A stretch of 44,995 bases of DNA, taken from assembly GCF_008711175.1 (NCBI RefSeq), contig NZ_VWNF01000008.1, positions 1 to 44,995 on the forward strand, read 5' to 3'. This stretch comes from Nesterenkonia ebinurensis. GTDB taxonomy: Bacteria > Actinomycetota > Actinomycetes > Actinomycetales > Micrococcaceae. Position numbers and translations under genes: made by a program. Positions within the stretch are counted from its first letter, which is position 1. Each line of letters starts with the position of its first letter. Positions 16,725 through 24,482 of this stretch are shown in pieces. The notes below the pieces were generated by a model. The model searched no databases. It had not been told where the DNA came from and worked only from the letters and a program-made list of their open reading frames with translations.

Positions 16725-16981
16725 GCCGCCACCACTTTGCGCGGATCGGGTACGGCATCTGAGGTCACCACATAGGTGATGGTCTCTATGCTGACGCCAA
16801 GCTCATCGGCAAGCTTGGGGAGCATTGTGGTGGACGGCTGTTTCCGCCCGGATTCCAAGTTGGACAGGTATGAGGGTGTGATTAGAAGGCGTCCGGCGAG
16901 ATTCTGTTGGGAGATACCTGTCAGCTCCCGAATCTTCTTCAAGGCCGGCCCATGTAGGAGTCCTTTCCTCACGCCAGACAC
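16721..16981 (-). CDS. XRE-family DNA-binding repressor
   Basis: 86 residues from GTG 16981 (GGAG lies 9 nt upstream; a TTG at 16990 is in frame but directly abuts that site). The helix-turn-helix is classic: LKKIRELTGISQQNLAGRLL, then ITPSYLSNLESGRKQPS. It diverges from a second XRE gene at 17151. This is the arrangement of phage or ICE immunity regions (CI/Cro). It probably represses one or both promoters in 16982-17150 (inference). Confidence 0.85.
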   Translation of the reverse strand: MSGVRKGLLHGPALKKIRELTGISQQNLAGRLLITPSYLSNLESGRKQPSTTMLPKLADELGVSIETITYVVTSDAVPDPRKVVAA

Positions 16982-17046
16982 ATTAGTCAACTCCAGGAAA
17001 TTTGCCTAGTTAAAGTTGGGAAAGTTTAGAAATCCGTGTGATTGCG

Positions 17047-17079
17047 GTGCAAAACAGGTGAATTACACGTGTGCAAAAC
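17047..17079. promoter_or_regulatory. Candidate XRE operator repeats
   Basis: GTGCAAAAC occurs at 17047-17055 and 17071-17079, 24 bp apart, in the intergenic region between the two divergent XRE genes. A second pair of AAAGTT words lies near 17011-17028. These are plausible repressor half-sites, judged on position alone. Confidence 0.4.
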
Positions 17080-17150
17080 CTCCCCAGGACCGTTTTTGAC
17101 CACGTACCCTTGGTTTGTCTTTTCCTCTCTATGTACAAGAAAGTGAAACC

Positions 17151-17615
17151 ATGCTCACTGGCGAAGAGATACGCAGAGCGCGTCAACGTGCCGGGTGGTC
17201 CCAAGAGGAACTAGCCGAACGCGTTGGCTCGACTTATCGCACGGTAGGAAACTGGGAGCGCGGTAAGACCCGTCCCGACCAGAAAGAGACTGTGCTGCGC
17301 TCTGTGCTGTCCCGGTATTGGGATGCCGATGTTCACCAATCGGTGCCTTTGACCGCAGCCAGTGACATCGAGCTTCTGGGTGAACTCGCCCGAAGGCTCG
17401 GGCGTTCACAATCAATCGAGCAAGGAAAGGTGGTGAGGTCCGATGAACAACGTACCGTCCCCATGAAGCAAGCCGGCGATGAGCCGGCCACAGAAGACGA
17501 CGAGAAGGTGCATCACCAGACATTCGGTGGTGCACCGGAGGATGAGGAAGAGCCCGTAGCGGCAGAGAAGGGCCACGAGGGGATCGGGCCGGATGAACTA
17601 CCGGAGACGACGTGA
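17151..17615 (+). CDS. XRE-family regulator with acidic C-terminal tail
   Basis: 154 residues from ATG 17151. The N-terminus is a helix-turn-helix (EIRRARQRAGWSQEELAERV, then GSTYRTVGNWERGKTRPDQ). The C-terminal half is low-complexity and acidic (EDDEK, PEDEEEPVA), probably disordered. It is divergent from the XRE gene at 16721-16981 and followed closely by the DUF3800 gene, with which it is probably co-transcribed. An alternative in-frame start at 17115 lies too close to the operator region. Confidence 0.8.
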   Translation: MLTGEEIRRARQRAGWSQEELAERVGSTYRTVGNWERGKTRPDQKETVLRSVLSRYWDADVHQSVPLTAASDIELLGELARRLGRSQSIEQGKVVRSDEQRTVPMKQAGDEPATEDDEKVHHQTFGGAPEDEEEPVAAEKGHEGIGPDELPETT

Positions 17616-17643
17616 ATCACTCGCGCCGAGAGAGGGGTAGCAC

Positions 17644-18492
17644 TTGAGTCACTGGCCGTCTGGGTGGCCAGAAGATCCACCGGAGCATCAAACGTCCAAG
17701 GATACGGGCGCCCACCCGCCGGAACCGACAGCACCCGCATGGAGAACTACACTTCGACCTCCGCGGATCCTCTATGCCTACCTGGATGAATCCTTCGCGG
17801 AAGGACACTTCTATGTGGCCGGCTTCGTGGTGGACGGCGTTCAACTGCGACGCCTCAACGATGAGATGCAGTCGTTCATGAAATGGGGAGTCTCCCCAAA
17901 GTTCGGCATTCCCTGGGAGACAGAACTTCATGGGAATGAGATCATGCAGGGGAAGAAGGGGTGGAAGTGTCTACGGGGCAACACTGGCGAGGCTATATGG
18001 GTTTACCGAGAAGTGCTCTCCATCCTTAACCCTGTCGGCGCTCGGACATTTGTCCAGGGAGTAGATACTGATCGCCTGTATGCGCGCTACAGGGAGCAAG
18101 CCCAAAGCCCCTACCTAATCGCACTACGTCACGCTCTAGAGCGGATTGATGCCTATGCCTCCGCCTGGAAGTATGACCGGGTGCAGGTGGTGGCAGATTA
18201 TGTAGATGATCAGAACATCTACCACCAGGCGATTACTGGATACAAGCAGAACGGCACTCCCGGCTACCAACGCTCCAAGCTCACCCGAACATCTGAGCCA
18301 ATTTCATTCGAAGACTCAAAGGACAGTTACGGCCTCCAGATGGCAGACCTGATCGCTCATATATCCCGACGACATCTAGATGCGAATAGCAGTGCAAGCT
18401 ACCGCTCTGTGAGAGAAGCTGCAAAGCTCTACCAATACGTGTGGGACCAGATAGCGGACCAGAACCGTCGTCGCACCAAATGGGTGCCATAG
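17644..18492 (+). CDS. DUF3800 domain protein
   Basis: 282 residues. The DUF3800 signature is present: YAYLDES (44-50) followed by FYVAGFVV, and near the C-terminus FEDSKDSYGLQMADLIAHI. The conserved Asp residues suggest an RNase H-like, metal-dependent fold, but the family's activity is not established. DUF3800 genes are common on phages, plasmids and in defence islands. The start is TTG 17644 with AGGGG nearby; the first 40 residues are proline-rich and may not be translated. It follows the XRE gene by 28 nt. Confidence 0.82.
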   Translation: MSHWPSGWPEDPPEHQTSKDTGAHPPEPTAPAWRTTLRPPRILYAYLDESFAEGHFYVAGFVVDGVQLRRLNDEMQSFMKWGVSPKFGIPWETELHGNEIMQGKKGWKCLRGNTGEAIWVYREVLSILNPVGARTFVQGVDTDRLYARYREQAQSPYLIALRHALERIDAYASAWKYDRVQVVADYVDDQNIYHQAITGYKQNGTPGYQRSKLTRTSEPISFEDSKDSYGLQMADLIAHISRRHLDANSSASYRSVREAAKLYQYVWDQIADQNRRRTKWVP

Positions 18493-18500
18493 ATAGCACA

Positions 18501-18526
18501 AAGCCCCCACCGTTGGGCGAGGGCTT
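18501..18526 (+). terminator. Hairpin after the DUF3800 gene
   Basis: AAGCCC and GGGCTT pair across an inner CCAC/GTTGGGC region, 8 nt after the stop at 18492. There is no strong T-run after it, so termination is likely but not certain. Confidence 0.5.
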
Positions 18527-18564
18527 CGGCAGACAGTGCACCTGCTAGGGGTGCATCCGTAGTT

Positions 18565-18634
18565 CTACAATATACGACAATCGGCGACAATCAACCCCAA
18601 TAGCCGACAATAGACGTCACATCTAGACAACAGT
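18565..18634 (+). repeat. 10-bp phased tandem repeat array, consensus CGACAATnnn
   Basis: Seven units at exact 10-bp steps: CTACAAT (18565), CGACAAT (18575), CGACAAT (18585), CCCCAAT (18595), CGACAAT (18605), CGTCACA (18615), AGACAAC (18625). The three bases between units vary. The phasing puts every copy on nearly the same face of the helix, as in iterons, centromere-like sites or co-operative operators. It lies between the DUF3800 hairpin and the ImmA remnant, where no gene is seen. Confidence 0.7.
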
Positions 18635-18702
18635 CTCATACGCAGCGTTCTTACCCCACCCTGACCTGGAGTGATGTCTGACCCTCCGGGTATCTTCTCT
18701 GT

Positions 18703-19096
18703 ATGGCGCATCTTGAGGGGATCGCCCTGGACTTGGGCGTACGCATCGAGCACTATGATCACCTGCCGCATGGCCGGTGGGGTGAGTACCGGCACCGGCG
18801 GCGGGAGGTCAGGCTGCTGAGGCATATGGCACCGGTCCAGTACCGCTCGACGCTGGCCCATGAGCTCGGCCACGCTGCCTATGGGCACAGGCGCTCGACA
18901 GCGCGTACGGAGCTCGAAGCCGACGCGTGGGCCAGCCAGGCACCTGATTCGCTCGGACTGCTGGAGACAAGTCACAGCGGCCTACGAGGACGTACTGACG
19001 GTCGCTGACGAGCTACAGGTGCTCCCCCGGCTGGTGGTGGTGTACGCGGAACATCTGGCACGGCATCCGGCGGTGAGGGCTGATTTTGGGTGGTGA
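18703..19096 (+). pseudogene. ImmA/IrrE-type metallopeptidase, frameshifted
   Basis: ATG 18703 opens a frame with the zinc-protease motif HELGH (residues 53-57) in STLAHELGHAAYGHRRST, then TELEADAWAS, the ImmA pattern. After about 18935 the homologous text moves to another frame (HLIRSDCWRQVTAAYEDVL, then VADELQVLPRLVVVYAEHLA) and ends at TGA 19094-19096. One frameshift therefore separates the catalytic part from the C-terminal helices. In mobile elements ImmA proteases cleave the XRE repressor to induce excision; here the XRE genes are nearby. 19097-19238 contains no gene. Confidence 0.75.
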
Positions 19097-19238
19097 CTTT
19101 GTTCTAATATTGCTGCAATTCCTGTCATGATTAGTCATGCGGCTAGATGCGTTGCCTGCTGCAAAGTCTCTTGTAAAGTCACTAGCTCAATGCTCCGAGT
19201 GGCGTATGTCACACCAGTTTCAGGGCAAAATAATACCC

Positions 19239-19267
19239 CTGCATCCCAGTAAACACAAGGGATGCAG
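19239..19267 (-). terminator. Rho-independent terminator of tRNA-Arg
   Basis: CTGCATCCC and GGGATGCAG form a perfect 9-bp stem with an 11-nt loop. On the minus strand it is followed by a T-rich stretch (TATTATTTTG) and lies 18 nt beyond the tRNA 3' end. Confidence 0.75.
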
Positions 19268-19284
19268 AGGTGATTCACAGTTCG

Positions 19285-19358
<74 letters not shown>

Positions 19359-19428
19359 ATGTTCATTGTTTTGAACCTTGAAGACTATACACGCACTTCT
19401 CAGGCGCGGGCAAGTCATTGGGTCGTGC

Positions 19429-21546
19429 TCAGAAGCGGCCGCCGCCTCCGCCGCGGGAACCGCCACCGAAGCCTCCACCCCCACCTCCGCGCGACCCGCC
19501 ACCGCCTCCGAATGACCGGCCTCCGCCGAACGATCCTCCGCCTCTGGAGCTTCCGCCTGTGCTGTAGTAGCCGCCACTGCCGTTGCCCCCGAAGACCCCG
19601 TTGAGTGCACCGATGACCAGACCCACCGCCCCGCCGAGGACAAGCCCTCCTGCACCGAGCTCCGCGGCACCCCAAACGCCACCGATCACCCCACCCAGGC
19701 AGCCACCGCCGGCCACTCGGGCACCGCTATCGCCACTGGAGCTGGAGCTGCTGCTGGCCGCTGCGGTTGTCCTGCTCCGGCGTGCCGCCCTGGCCCGGGC
19801 GGTCGATCCGCTGGATCCGCTGCTGGCGGGCTGGGCATTGCGGTAGTTGATCTCCGCATTGCTGCGGGCGGTATTGGCCAGCCGTTCAGCATCACGCAGC
19901 ATCTGTTCGGCCTGCTCAGAATCCTGGGTGGCCTTAGCCTGCTCAAGCATCTCCGAAGCCTGAGCAATCATGTTCCGGGCATTCTCCCCGATCACATCAC
20001 CGGAGGTGGTGATGTAGTCCTGCACCATGGAGACTCGAGACTCGACCCGGTCGATCCGCCGCTCCACCAGACCCCTGGAACGCCGCTGGTTCTCCTCCTG
20101 CTCACGGTGCGTCTTCAGCGCAGCATCAAGGTCAGACTCGGCATCCTCCAGTTGAGCCAGCGCCGCAATCGGATCACCGCGGCGCTCTTTGGCCTCCTGG
20201 GCGGCGGCAAGTGCCTGCTGTGTGGCCTCCCGGGCCGGGATCACGGCGTCGTCATCATACTTCTCCGTCGCCGCCAGGTCTTCCTGCAGAGAGGTGATCT
20301 CCGCGTCCAGCTTGGCGAAGGAGTCCTCCAGCAGCTCGGAGGCTTTGTCCACATCTCCCAGCAGAGTCACCGCGTCAGCCACCGCCTCTTCAGCGATCTG
20401 CACATGGGTCAGCGCGGTCTGCGGGTCTTTGCGCTCCAGGCGCTGGCGGCCCTCGGCCACCGATTCCCTGGCCGCGGTCAGAGTCTGGGCAATCTCCTCC
20501 GGGATCTCCCGCACCGAGGTCAGCGCCTCCTGGCTGAACTGCCGGGACAGGGCTGTGATCCGGGCCCGGGCGGAGTCCAGCTGGGCCTCCAGCTCATCGG
20601 CGCGGGTTTCCAGCTCATCGAGCTTCTGCGGGGCTTTGGCCCGCAGATCGCGCAACTTCTGGAACTTCTTCTGCTTGGCGGTGATGGTCTCGGCGACCTT
20701 ATCGGCCTTCTTCAGCACCTGGTGGTGGGCTTCACGCAGCGAGTCCTCATCGGTGTAGTAGCCGTCATCAATGCGGGACTTGATCCGGAAGGCTTCGCGT
20801 TCAACGTTCTTCGCCTCCCGCAGTGCTTCCCGGAAGGGGTCGGTCTTCTGCAGGCCAAACTCTGCGGTGGCGAACTGCAGCTCCTGTTCGGAGGCACGCA
20901 GCACCTCGTCGATCTCCACCAGGGCAGAGCCCGTTCTGGTGCCCAGCTCCTCCAGCGGCAGGCGCAGCGGATGATCGGACGGCAGCTTGGCCAGCTCACG
21001 AGCCTTGACCGCCCGATCCTCCCGCTTGGCCTTGATCCGGCGCCACAGCCAGACTCCGCCCCAGACCAGCAGTGCCACACCCAGCAGCGGCAGCGCAATG
21101 GTCAGCAGGCTGCCGAGCACATCTCCGAAGGTGGTGGGGGTAGCCAGATCCTCAACCCCTTCACCGAAGGCCAGTGCTGCTTCCGCCCAATCCTCCCCAG
21201 AGAGGTGAGGCACTACGTCTGACTCGGCCATCGAGGTGAGGTCACCCGAGCTGAAGGCCCCGGCATCATCAGCATTGACTCCCCAAGACCGCTCCTCCAC
21301 AGCCACGGCCAGCAGCGGGTTGTTGGTGCCCAGGTTGGCAGACTCTGCCAGGTCTGCGGCGAAGCTGGACCCGGAAGCCCCGCCAAAGTCCTCGGTGAAG
21401 TAGACGTAGATGACCTGGCCGGTCTCATCGGTGAGCTCAGCGTAGGCGTCCTCGATCTCGGTGAGCTCATCGGGACTGAGCACCCCGGCGTCGTCGGTGA
21501 TCCGGTCATCCAGCGTGATGTCAGCAGCAGAAGTCACGAGGACCAT
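19429..21546 (-). CDS. TPM-domain protein with long coiled coil and Gly/Ser-rich tail
   Basis: 705 residues. A TPM domain (about 10-140, with ITDDAGVLSPDELTEIEDAY) is followed by a membrane helix (about 148-168, SLLTIALPLLGVALLVWGGV). Then comes a long helical region (about 175-560) rich in Glu, Ala and Arg, a Ser-rich linker, a glycine-rich hydrophobic stretch and a C-terminal tail of SRGGGG and FGGG repeats ending GGGGRF. TPM proteins are implicated in membrane-protein quality control and envelope stress, but this actinobacterial form is uncharacterised. No signal peptide precedes the TPM domain, and an in-frame TAG lies only 11 codons upstream of ATG 21546. Confidence 0.8.
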   Translation of the reverse strand: MVLVTSAADITLDDRITDDAGVLSPDELTEIEDAYAELTDETGQVIYVYFTEDFGGASGSSFAADLAESANLGTNNPLLAVAVEERSWGVNADDAGAFSSGDLTSMAESDVVPHLSGEDWAEAALAFGEGVEDLATPTTFGDVLGSLLTIALPLLGVALLVWGGVWLWRRIKAKREDRAVKARELAKLPSDHPLRLPLEELGTRTGSALVEIDEVLRASEQELQFATAEFGLQKTDPFREALREAKNVEREAFRIKSRIDDGYYTDEDSLREAHHQVLKKADKVAETITAKQKKFQKLRDLRAKAPQKLDELETRADELEAQLDSARARITALSRQFSQEALTSVREIPEEIAQTLTAARESVAEGRQRLERKDPQTALTHVQIAEEAVADAVTLLGDVDKASELLEDSFAKLDAEITSLQEDLAATEKYDDDAVIPAREATQQALAAAQEAKERRGDPIAALAQLEDAESDLDAALKTHREQEENQRRSRGLVERRIDRVESRVSMVQDYITTSGDVIGENARNMIAQASEMLEQAKATQDSEQAEQMLRDAERLANTARSNAEINYRNAQPASSGSSGSTARARAARRSRTTAAASSSSSSSGDSGARVAGGGCLGGVIGGVWGAAELGAGGLVLGGAVGLVIGALNGVFGGNGSGGYYSTGGSSRGGGSFGGGRSFGGGGGSRGGGGGGFGGGSRGGGGGRF

Positions 21547-21576
21547 GTAACCACGCTGGGCTGGGAAGGGTAAGGA

Positions 21577-22074
21577 CTACACGAAGGTGGTCAGAGCCGC
21601 GTCGCGGCCCTCCAGTTCGGCCCAGGGCTTGTCCACGGTGAAGACGGCGAGACCGGCCGGCGGCCAGTGTGAGGCCATCTGCAGCACGGCTTGTTCATCT
21701 GAGTCCGCACGGGCCAGCTCGGTGCTGAGGTCCTGGACCCCCGGCATATGGGCCACCAGCAGCAGGGTATGCACGGTTTCGGGAGTTTCGTTGATCACTG
21801 AACACAGAACCCGCGACGACGCCAGGTACAGCCGGTCATCAAGGCTGGGAGTGGGTGCCTTCTCGCCGAGTTCGTGGTTGAGCCAGATGCAGGTCTGCCG
21901 GGTGCGCATGGCCGAGGAGACTACGGTCATCTCCGGGATGTGCTGGGCAGCCAACAGCCAGCGGCCCACACCGCGGGCCTGCTGCTGGCCACGCTCGGTG
22001 AGGGTGCGCGAGTGATCATCCCCGGTGAAGCTGTGACCGGCCTCAGCATGCCGCAATACGAGCAGAGTTTTCAT
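21577..22074 (-). CDS. SixA-like histidine phosphatase
   Basis: 165 residues with the phosphohistidine motif LRHAEA (7-12), MRTRQTC and the second catalytic histidine in LLVAHMPGV. The size and the SGDDHSRTLTERG-like region (here TGDDHSRTLTERGQQQA) fit the short SixA branch, which removes phosphate from phosphohistidine proteins or small phosphoesters. ATG 22074 has GAGG four nt upstream. It lies 30 nt before the TPM gene on the same strand and may be co-transcribed with it. Confidence 0.88.
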   Translation of the reverse strand: MKTLLVLRHAEAGHSFTGDDHSRTLTERGQQQARGVGRWLLAAQHIPEMTVVSSAMRTRQTCIWLNHELGEKAPTPSLDDRLYLASSRVLCSVINETPETVHTLLLVAHMPGVQDLSTELARADSDEQAVLQMASHWPPAGLAVFTVDKPWAELEGRDAALTTFV

Positions 22075-22137
22075 CAGGCCTCGTCTTGAGTCTTAGGTGA
22101 GCTTCTGTGGTGGATGAGCCGCAAGGGGCGGGCGGAG

Positions 22138-22192
22138 CCCTGACATTGGAGCCCCGTGCAAACGTAGCGCGTTTGTGCGGCCCGTGTCAGGG
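22138..22192. other. Nested inverted repeat between the winged-helix gene and sixA-like gene
   Basis: Outer arms CCCTGACA (22138-22145) and TGTCAGGG (22185-22192) enclose inner arms CAAACG and CGTTTG. The transcript would form a long two-part hairpin on either strand. It is not followed by a T-run. The rest of the 201-bp gap (22075-22275) shows no gene. Confidence 0.5.
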
Positions 22193-22275
22193 AGGAGGCG
22201 GTAGGAAACCATAAGGTGCCGCAACCGACCCGAGCGCAGCATATCGCCGCCACAGGAGCGTCCATCGATGCAGCG

Positions 22276-23076
22276 CTAGATTGAATACTCCGGGGCGGCC
22301 CAGACGGTGACTTCGGGGTGTTCGTAGAACCGGTACCCCTGGCCCCGGATGGTGCGGACAGTGTTGGCCAGGCGGCCGAGCTTGGAGCGCAGGCGGCGGA
22401 TGTGGACGTCGATAGTGCGCTCATTGGGCATTTGCTCGAGATCTACGTGGCGCCAGAGCCGCTGCAGCAGTTCGTCGCGGCCCACGGTGCGTGATGAGTT
22501 GTCCACCAGGTAGTTCAGCAGCTCGAACTCCTTGTAGGTGAGGTTCAGGCCCTCGCCGTCCAGCTGGACCTCACGCCGGGCCAGGTCGATGAGCACCCCG
22601 GAGGAGGAGTGGGCCGACGGCGTGGCCTGCACCGGGGCTGGCTGCTCGGGCTGGGTTTTGCTGCCAACGGTGGGGTCGCCCAGGGCCTGCCGGACCACCT
22701 CGAGGTCGGTGCCCTCAGCTGCGGGCGAGGCCATAGCCATGGCGATGTGCACCTGGGATTCAGGAGCGATGTGCTCCACATAGTCGCGCAGTTCGGTGGC
22801 GATCCGGTGCAGCGAGGTGCCCTCGGCCTTGGCAGTGTCCTCGTCCAGTCCTACGTAGATGACGAACCCGCGGGCCACCACATCCGGGTGCACAATCTGG
22901 GTGCCGTTGATGCTGGGAGCCAGCACCGGAATCGGAGCAGTGCGGGGGTTGCCGTTTGCGCTGCCGGCGGCGCTGCCGTTGCGCATCTGGCGGGCCAGCT
23001 CAGCTCGTCGGGCAGCGTTTCTCACGGAAACGTGGACATACCCTGGATTTTGGGCCTGACTGAGCGGTGCAGACAT
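22276..23076 (-). CDS. Orphan OmpR/PhoB-type winged-helix regulator
   Basis: 266 residues. The N-terminal part (about 60-125) is a conserved actinobacterial region (VLAPSINGTQIVHPDVVARG, FVIYVGLDEDTA) without a receiver-domain Asp pattern. After a Pro/Gln-rich linker, a winged-helix domain follows (LTYKEFELLNYLVDN, NERTIDVHIRRLRSKLG, TVRTIRGQGYRF, about 175-255). Such proteins occur near upp in related actinobacteria, but their targets are not known. ATG 23076 begins MSAPLSQAQ. No ribosome-binding site is obvious. Confidence 0.82.
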   Translation of the reverse strand: MSAPLSQAQNPGYVHVSVRNAARRAELARQMRNGSAAGSANGNPRTAPIPVLAPSINGTQIVHPDVVARGFVIYVGLDEDTAKAEGTSLHRIATELRDYVEHIAPESQVHIAMAMASPAAEGTDLEVVRQALGDPTVGSKTQPEQPAPVQATPSAHSSSGVLIDLARREVQLDGEGLNLTYKEFELLNYLVDNSSRTVGRDELLQRLWRHVDLEQMPNERTIDVHIRRLRSKLGRLANTVRTIRGQGYRFYEHPEVTVWAAPEYSI

Positions 23077-23201
23077 AAGTTATCGTGAGTCTTCCTGGCT
23101 TGCGGCCGGGCGATGGGCCTTCTCAGCATCCCCGTAATATTTCTGAATTGCAAGTAACATAAGCCCCAAACTTCCAGATAATGAGATTTCTGAGGCGTTT
23201 T

Positions 23202-23215
23202 GTGGCATACGCCAC
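23202..23215 (-). terminator. Small hairpin after upp
   Basis: GTGGC and GCCAC pair around a 4-nt loop directly after the upp stop (23219-23221). It is followed by AAAA rather than T on the minus strand, so it is a weak terminator candidate. The remainder of 23077-23218 is AT-richer than its neighbours with no gene. Confidence 0.35.
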
Positions 23216-23218
23216 TTA

Positions 23219-23854
23219 TTATTCGGCCAGCCCGTACAGCCGGTCTCCAGCATCTCCCAGGCCCGGAACAATATAGGCCTTCTCGTTGAGCCTCTCATCG
23301 ATGGCGGCCACGAACAGCTCCATGTCCAGCTCGCCCACCTCCTGTTCCAGTCGCTGGATGCCCTCCGGGGCGGCCAGCAGGCAGATGCAGGTGATCTTGG
23401 CCGCTCCGGCCCGCTGCAGGAACCGCACAGCCTCGGCCAGGGTTCCCCCGGTGGCCAGCATCGGGTCCAGCACGAACACCTGCCGCCCGGTAAGGTCATC
23501 AGGCAGCCGCTCAGCGTAGGTGACGATGTGCAGGGTCTCCTCATCCCGGGCCATGCCCAGGAACCCGACCTCCGCGGTGGGGATCATGGCGGTCATCCCA
23601 TCCAGCATGCCCAGCCCAGCGCGCAGGATCGGCACCACCAGCGGCTTGGGCCCGGCCAGGGTGGTGCCGGTCATCGCAGCCACCGGAGTCTGGATTTCAA
23701 GCCCCTCGGTGGGCATGGAGCTTGAGGCCTCATAGGCCAGCAGCGAGACCAGCTCACGGGTGAGGTCGCGGAAGGTGTTGGAGGGGGTCTCCACCCGGCG
23801 CAGCTGGGTCAGCTTATGATCGATCAGCGGATGCGAGACAGCATGGGTGCGCAT
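23219..23854 (-). CDS. upp: Uracil phosphoribosyltransferase
   Basis: 211 residues, the normal length. It converts uracil and PRPP to UMP in pyrimidine salvage. The family blocks are all present: [19 protein letters not shown] at the start, [15 protein letters not shown] (73-87), the PRPP loop [12 protein letters not shown] (128-139) and the uracil-binding C-terminus [22 protein letters not shown] -10 box lies 6 nt before ATG 23854, so the mRNA is probably leaderless. It is divergent from tadA, 43 bp away. Confidence 0.96.
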   Translation of the reverse strand: MRTHAVSHPLIDHKLTQLRRVETPSNTFRDLTRELVSLLAYEASSSMPTEGLEIQTPVAAMTGTTLAGPKPLVVPILRAGLGMLDGMTAMIPTAEVGFLGMARDEETLHIVTYAERLPDDLTGRQVFVLDPMLATGGTLAEAVRFLQRAGAAKITCICLLAAPEGIQRLEQEVGELDMELFVAAIDERLNEKAYIVPGLGDAGDRLYGLAE

Positions 23855-23897
23855 GAGATCAAACTAGCACCGCTGGGATCACAGTAGTGTGTCCTGC
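23855..23897. promoter_or_regulatory. Divergent leaderless promoters of upp and tadA
   Basis: On the minus strand TAGTTT (23866-23861) ends 6 nt before the upp ATG. On the plus strand TAGTGT (23885-23890) ends 7 nt before GTG 23898 of tadA. Neither gene has a ribosome-binding site, which fits leaderless transcription from both. Confidence 0.55.
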
Positions 23898-24383
23898 GTG
23901 AGCTTCTCCCCCAGGGACACGCAGACTCAGCACCGGTTGATGGGCCGGTGTCTTCAGCTGGCTGCCCAAGCGCCGGTTTGCGGGGATGTGCCGGTGGGCG
24001 GCGTCGTCGTCAGTGCTGACGGCGTGGTGCTGGGTGAGGGGTTCAACACCAGAGAGCGCGACGCCGCACCCGCCGGTCATGCTGAGCTGAACGCCTTGGC
24101 TGCCGCCGCTGCTGCCATGGGGACCTGGCGGTTGGACGGGTGTTCGCTGTTCGTAACCCTGGAGCCCTGCGCTATGTGCGCCGGGGCGATCAGCCAGACC
24201 CGGATCTCCACGGTGGTCTTCGGCGCCTGGGATGAGAAGGGCGGTGCTGCAGGCAGCGTGTTCGATGTGCTGCGCGAACCGCGGCTTAACCACTGGGTGG
24301 AGATCCAGCCCGGGGTACGGGCCTCGGAGTGTGCGGCGCTGCTGCAGGAGTTTTTTTCCTCCCGGCGGGACAGCGCTGGTTAA
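23898..24383 (+). CDS. tadA: tRNA-specific adenosine deaminase
   Basis: 161 residues. The zinc deaminase signature is complete: HAE (61-63) and PCAMC (90-94), with GDVPVGGVVV and the ISTVVFGAWDEKGGAAGS block typical of TadA. It deaminates A34 of tRNA-Arg(ACG) to inosine; that tRNA is encoded at 19285-19358. GTG 23898 is chosen because a TAGTGT -10 box ends 7 nt upstream; an upstream GTG at 23889 overlaps that box. Confidence 0.92.
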   Translation: MSFSPRDTQTQHRLMGRCLQLAAQAPVCGDVPVGGVVVSADGVVLGEGFNTRERDAAPAGHAELNALAAAAAAMGTWRLDGCSLFVTLEPCAMCAGAISQTRISTVVFGAWDEKGGAAGSVFDVLREPRLNHWVEIQPGVRASECAALLQEFFSSRRDSAG

Positions 24384-24419
24384 ACCACCCGTCGCTACCT
24401 GATCTCCGTAAGTGGTTTA
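24381..24419 (+). terminator. Inverted repeat at the tadA stop codon
   Basis: TAAACCAC (24381-24388, including the tadA stop) and GTGGTTTA (24412-24419) are perfect 8-bp arms around a 23-nt loop. It may act as a weak terminator or a regulatory stem before the flotillin gene, 64 nt downstream. Confidence 0.4.
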
Positions 24420-24482
24420 GGGTATGAGGTACCGCCAAGGGCGGCGGGGTACGAAATCTGAGCTTATGAGCGGAGGGCTCTC

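Noticed and set aside
18565-18634. The 10-bp repeats as a CRISPR array
   Set aside because: Units are 7 bp with 3-bp gaps, far too short for repeats and spacers, and no cas gene is present.
20107-21222. 371-codon plus-strand open frame
   Set aside because: It lies wholly opposite the TPM-domain gene, is rich in Gly/Leu/Gln from reversed coiled-coil codons and has no recognisable domain.
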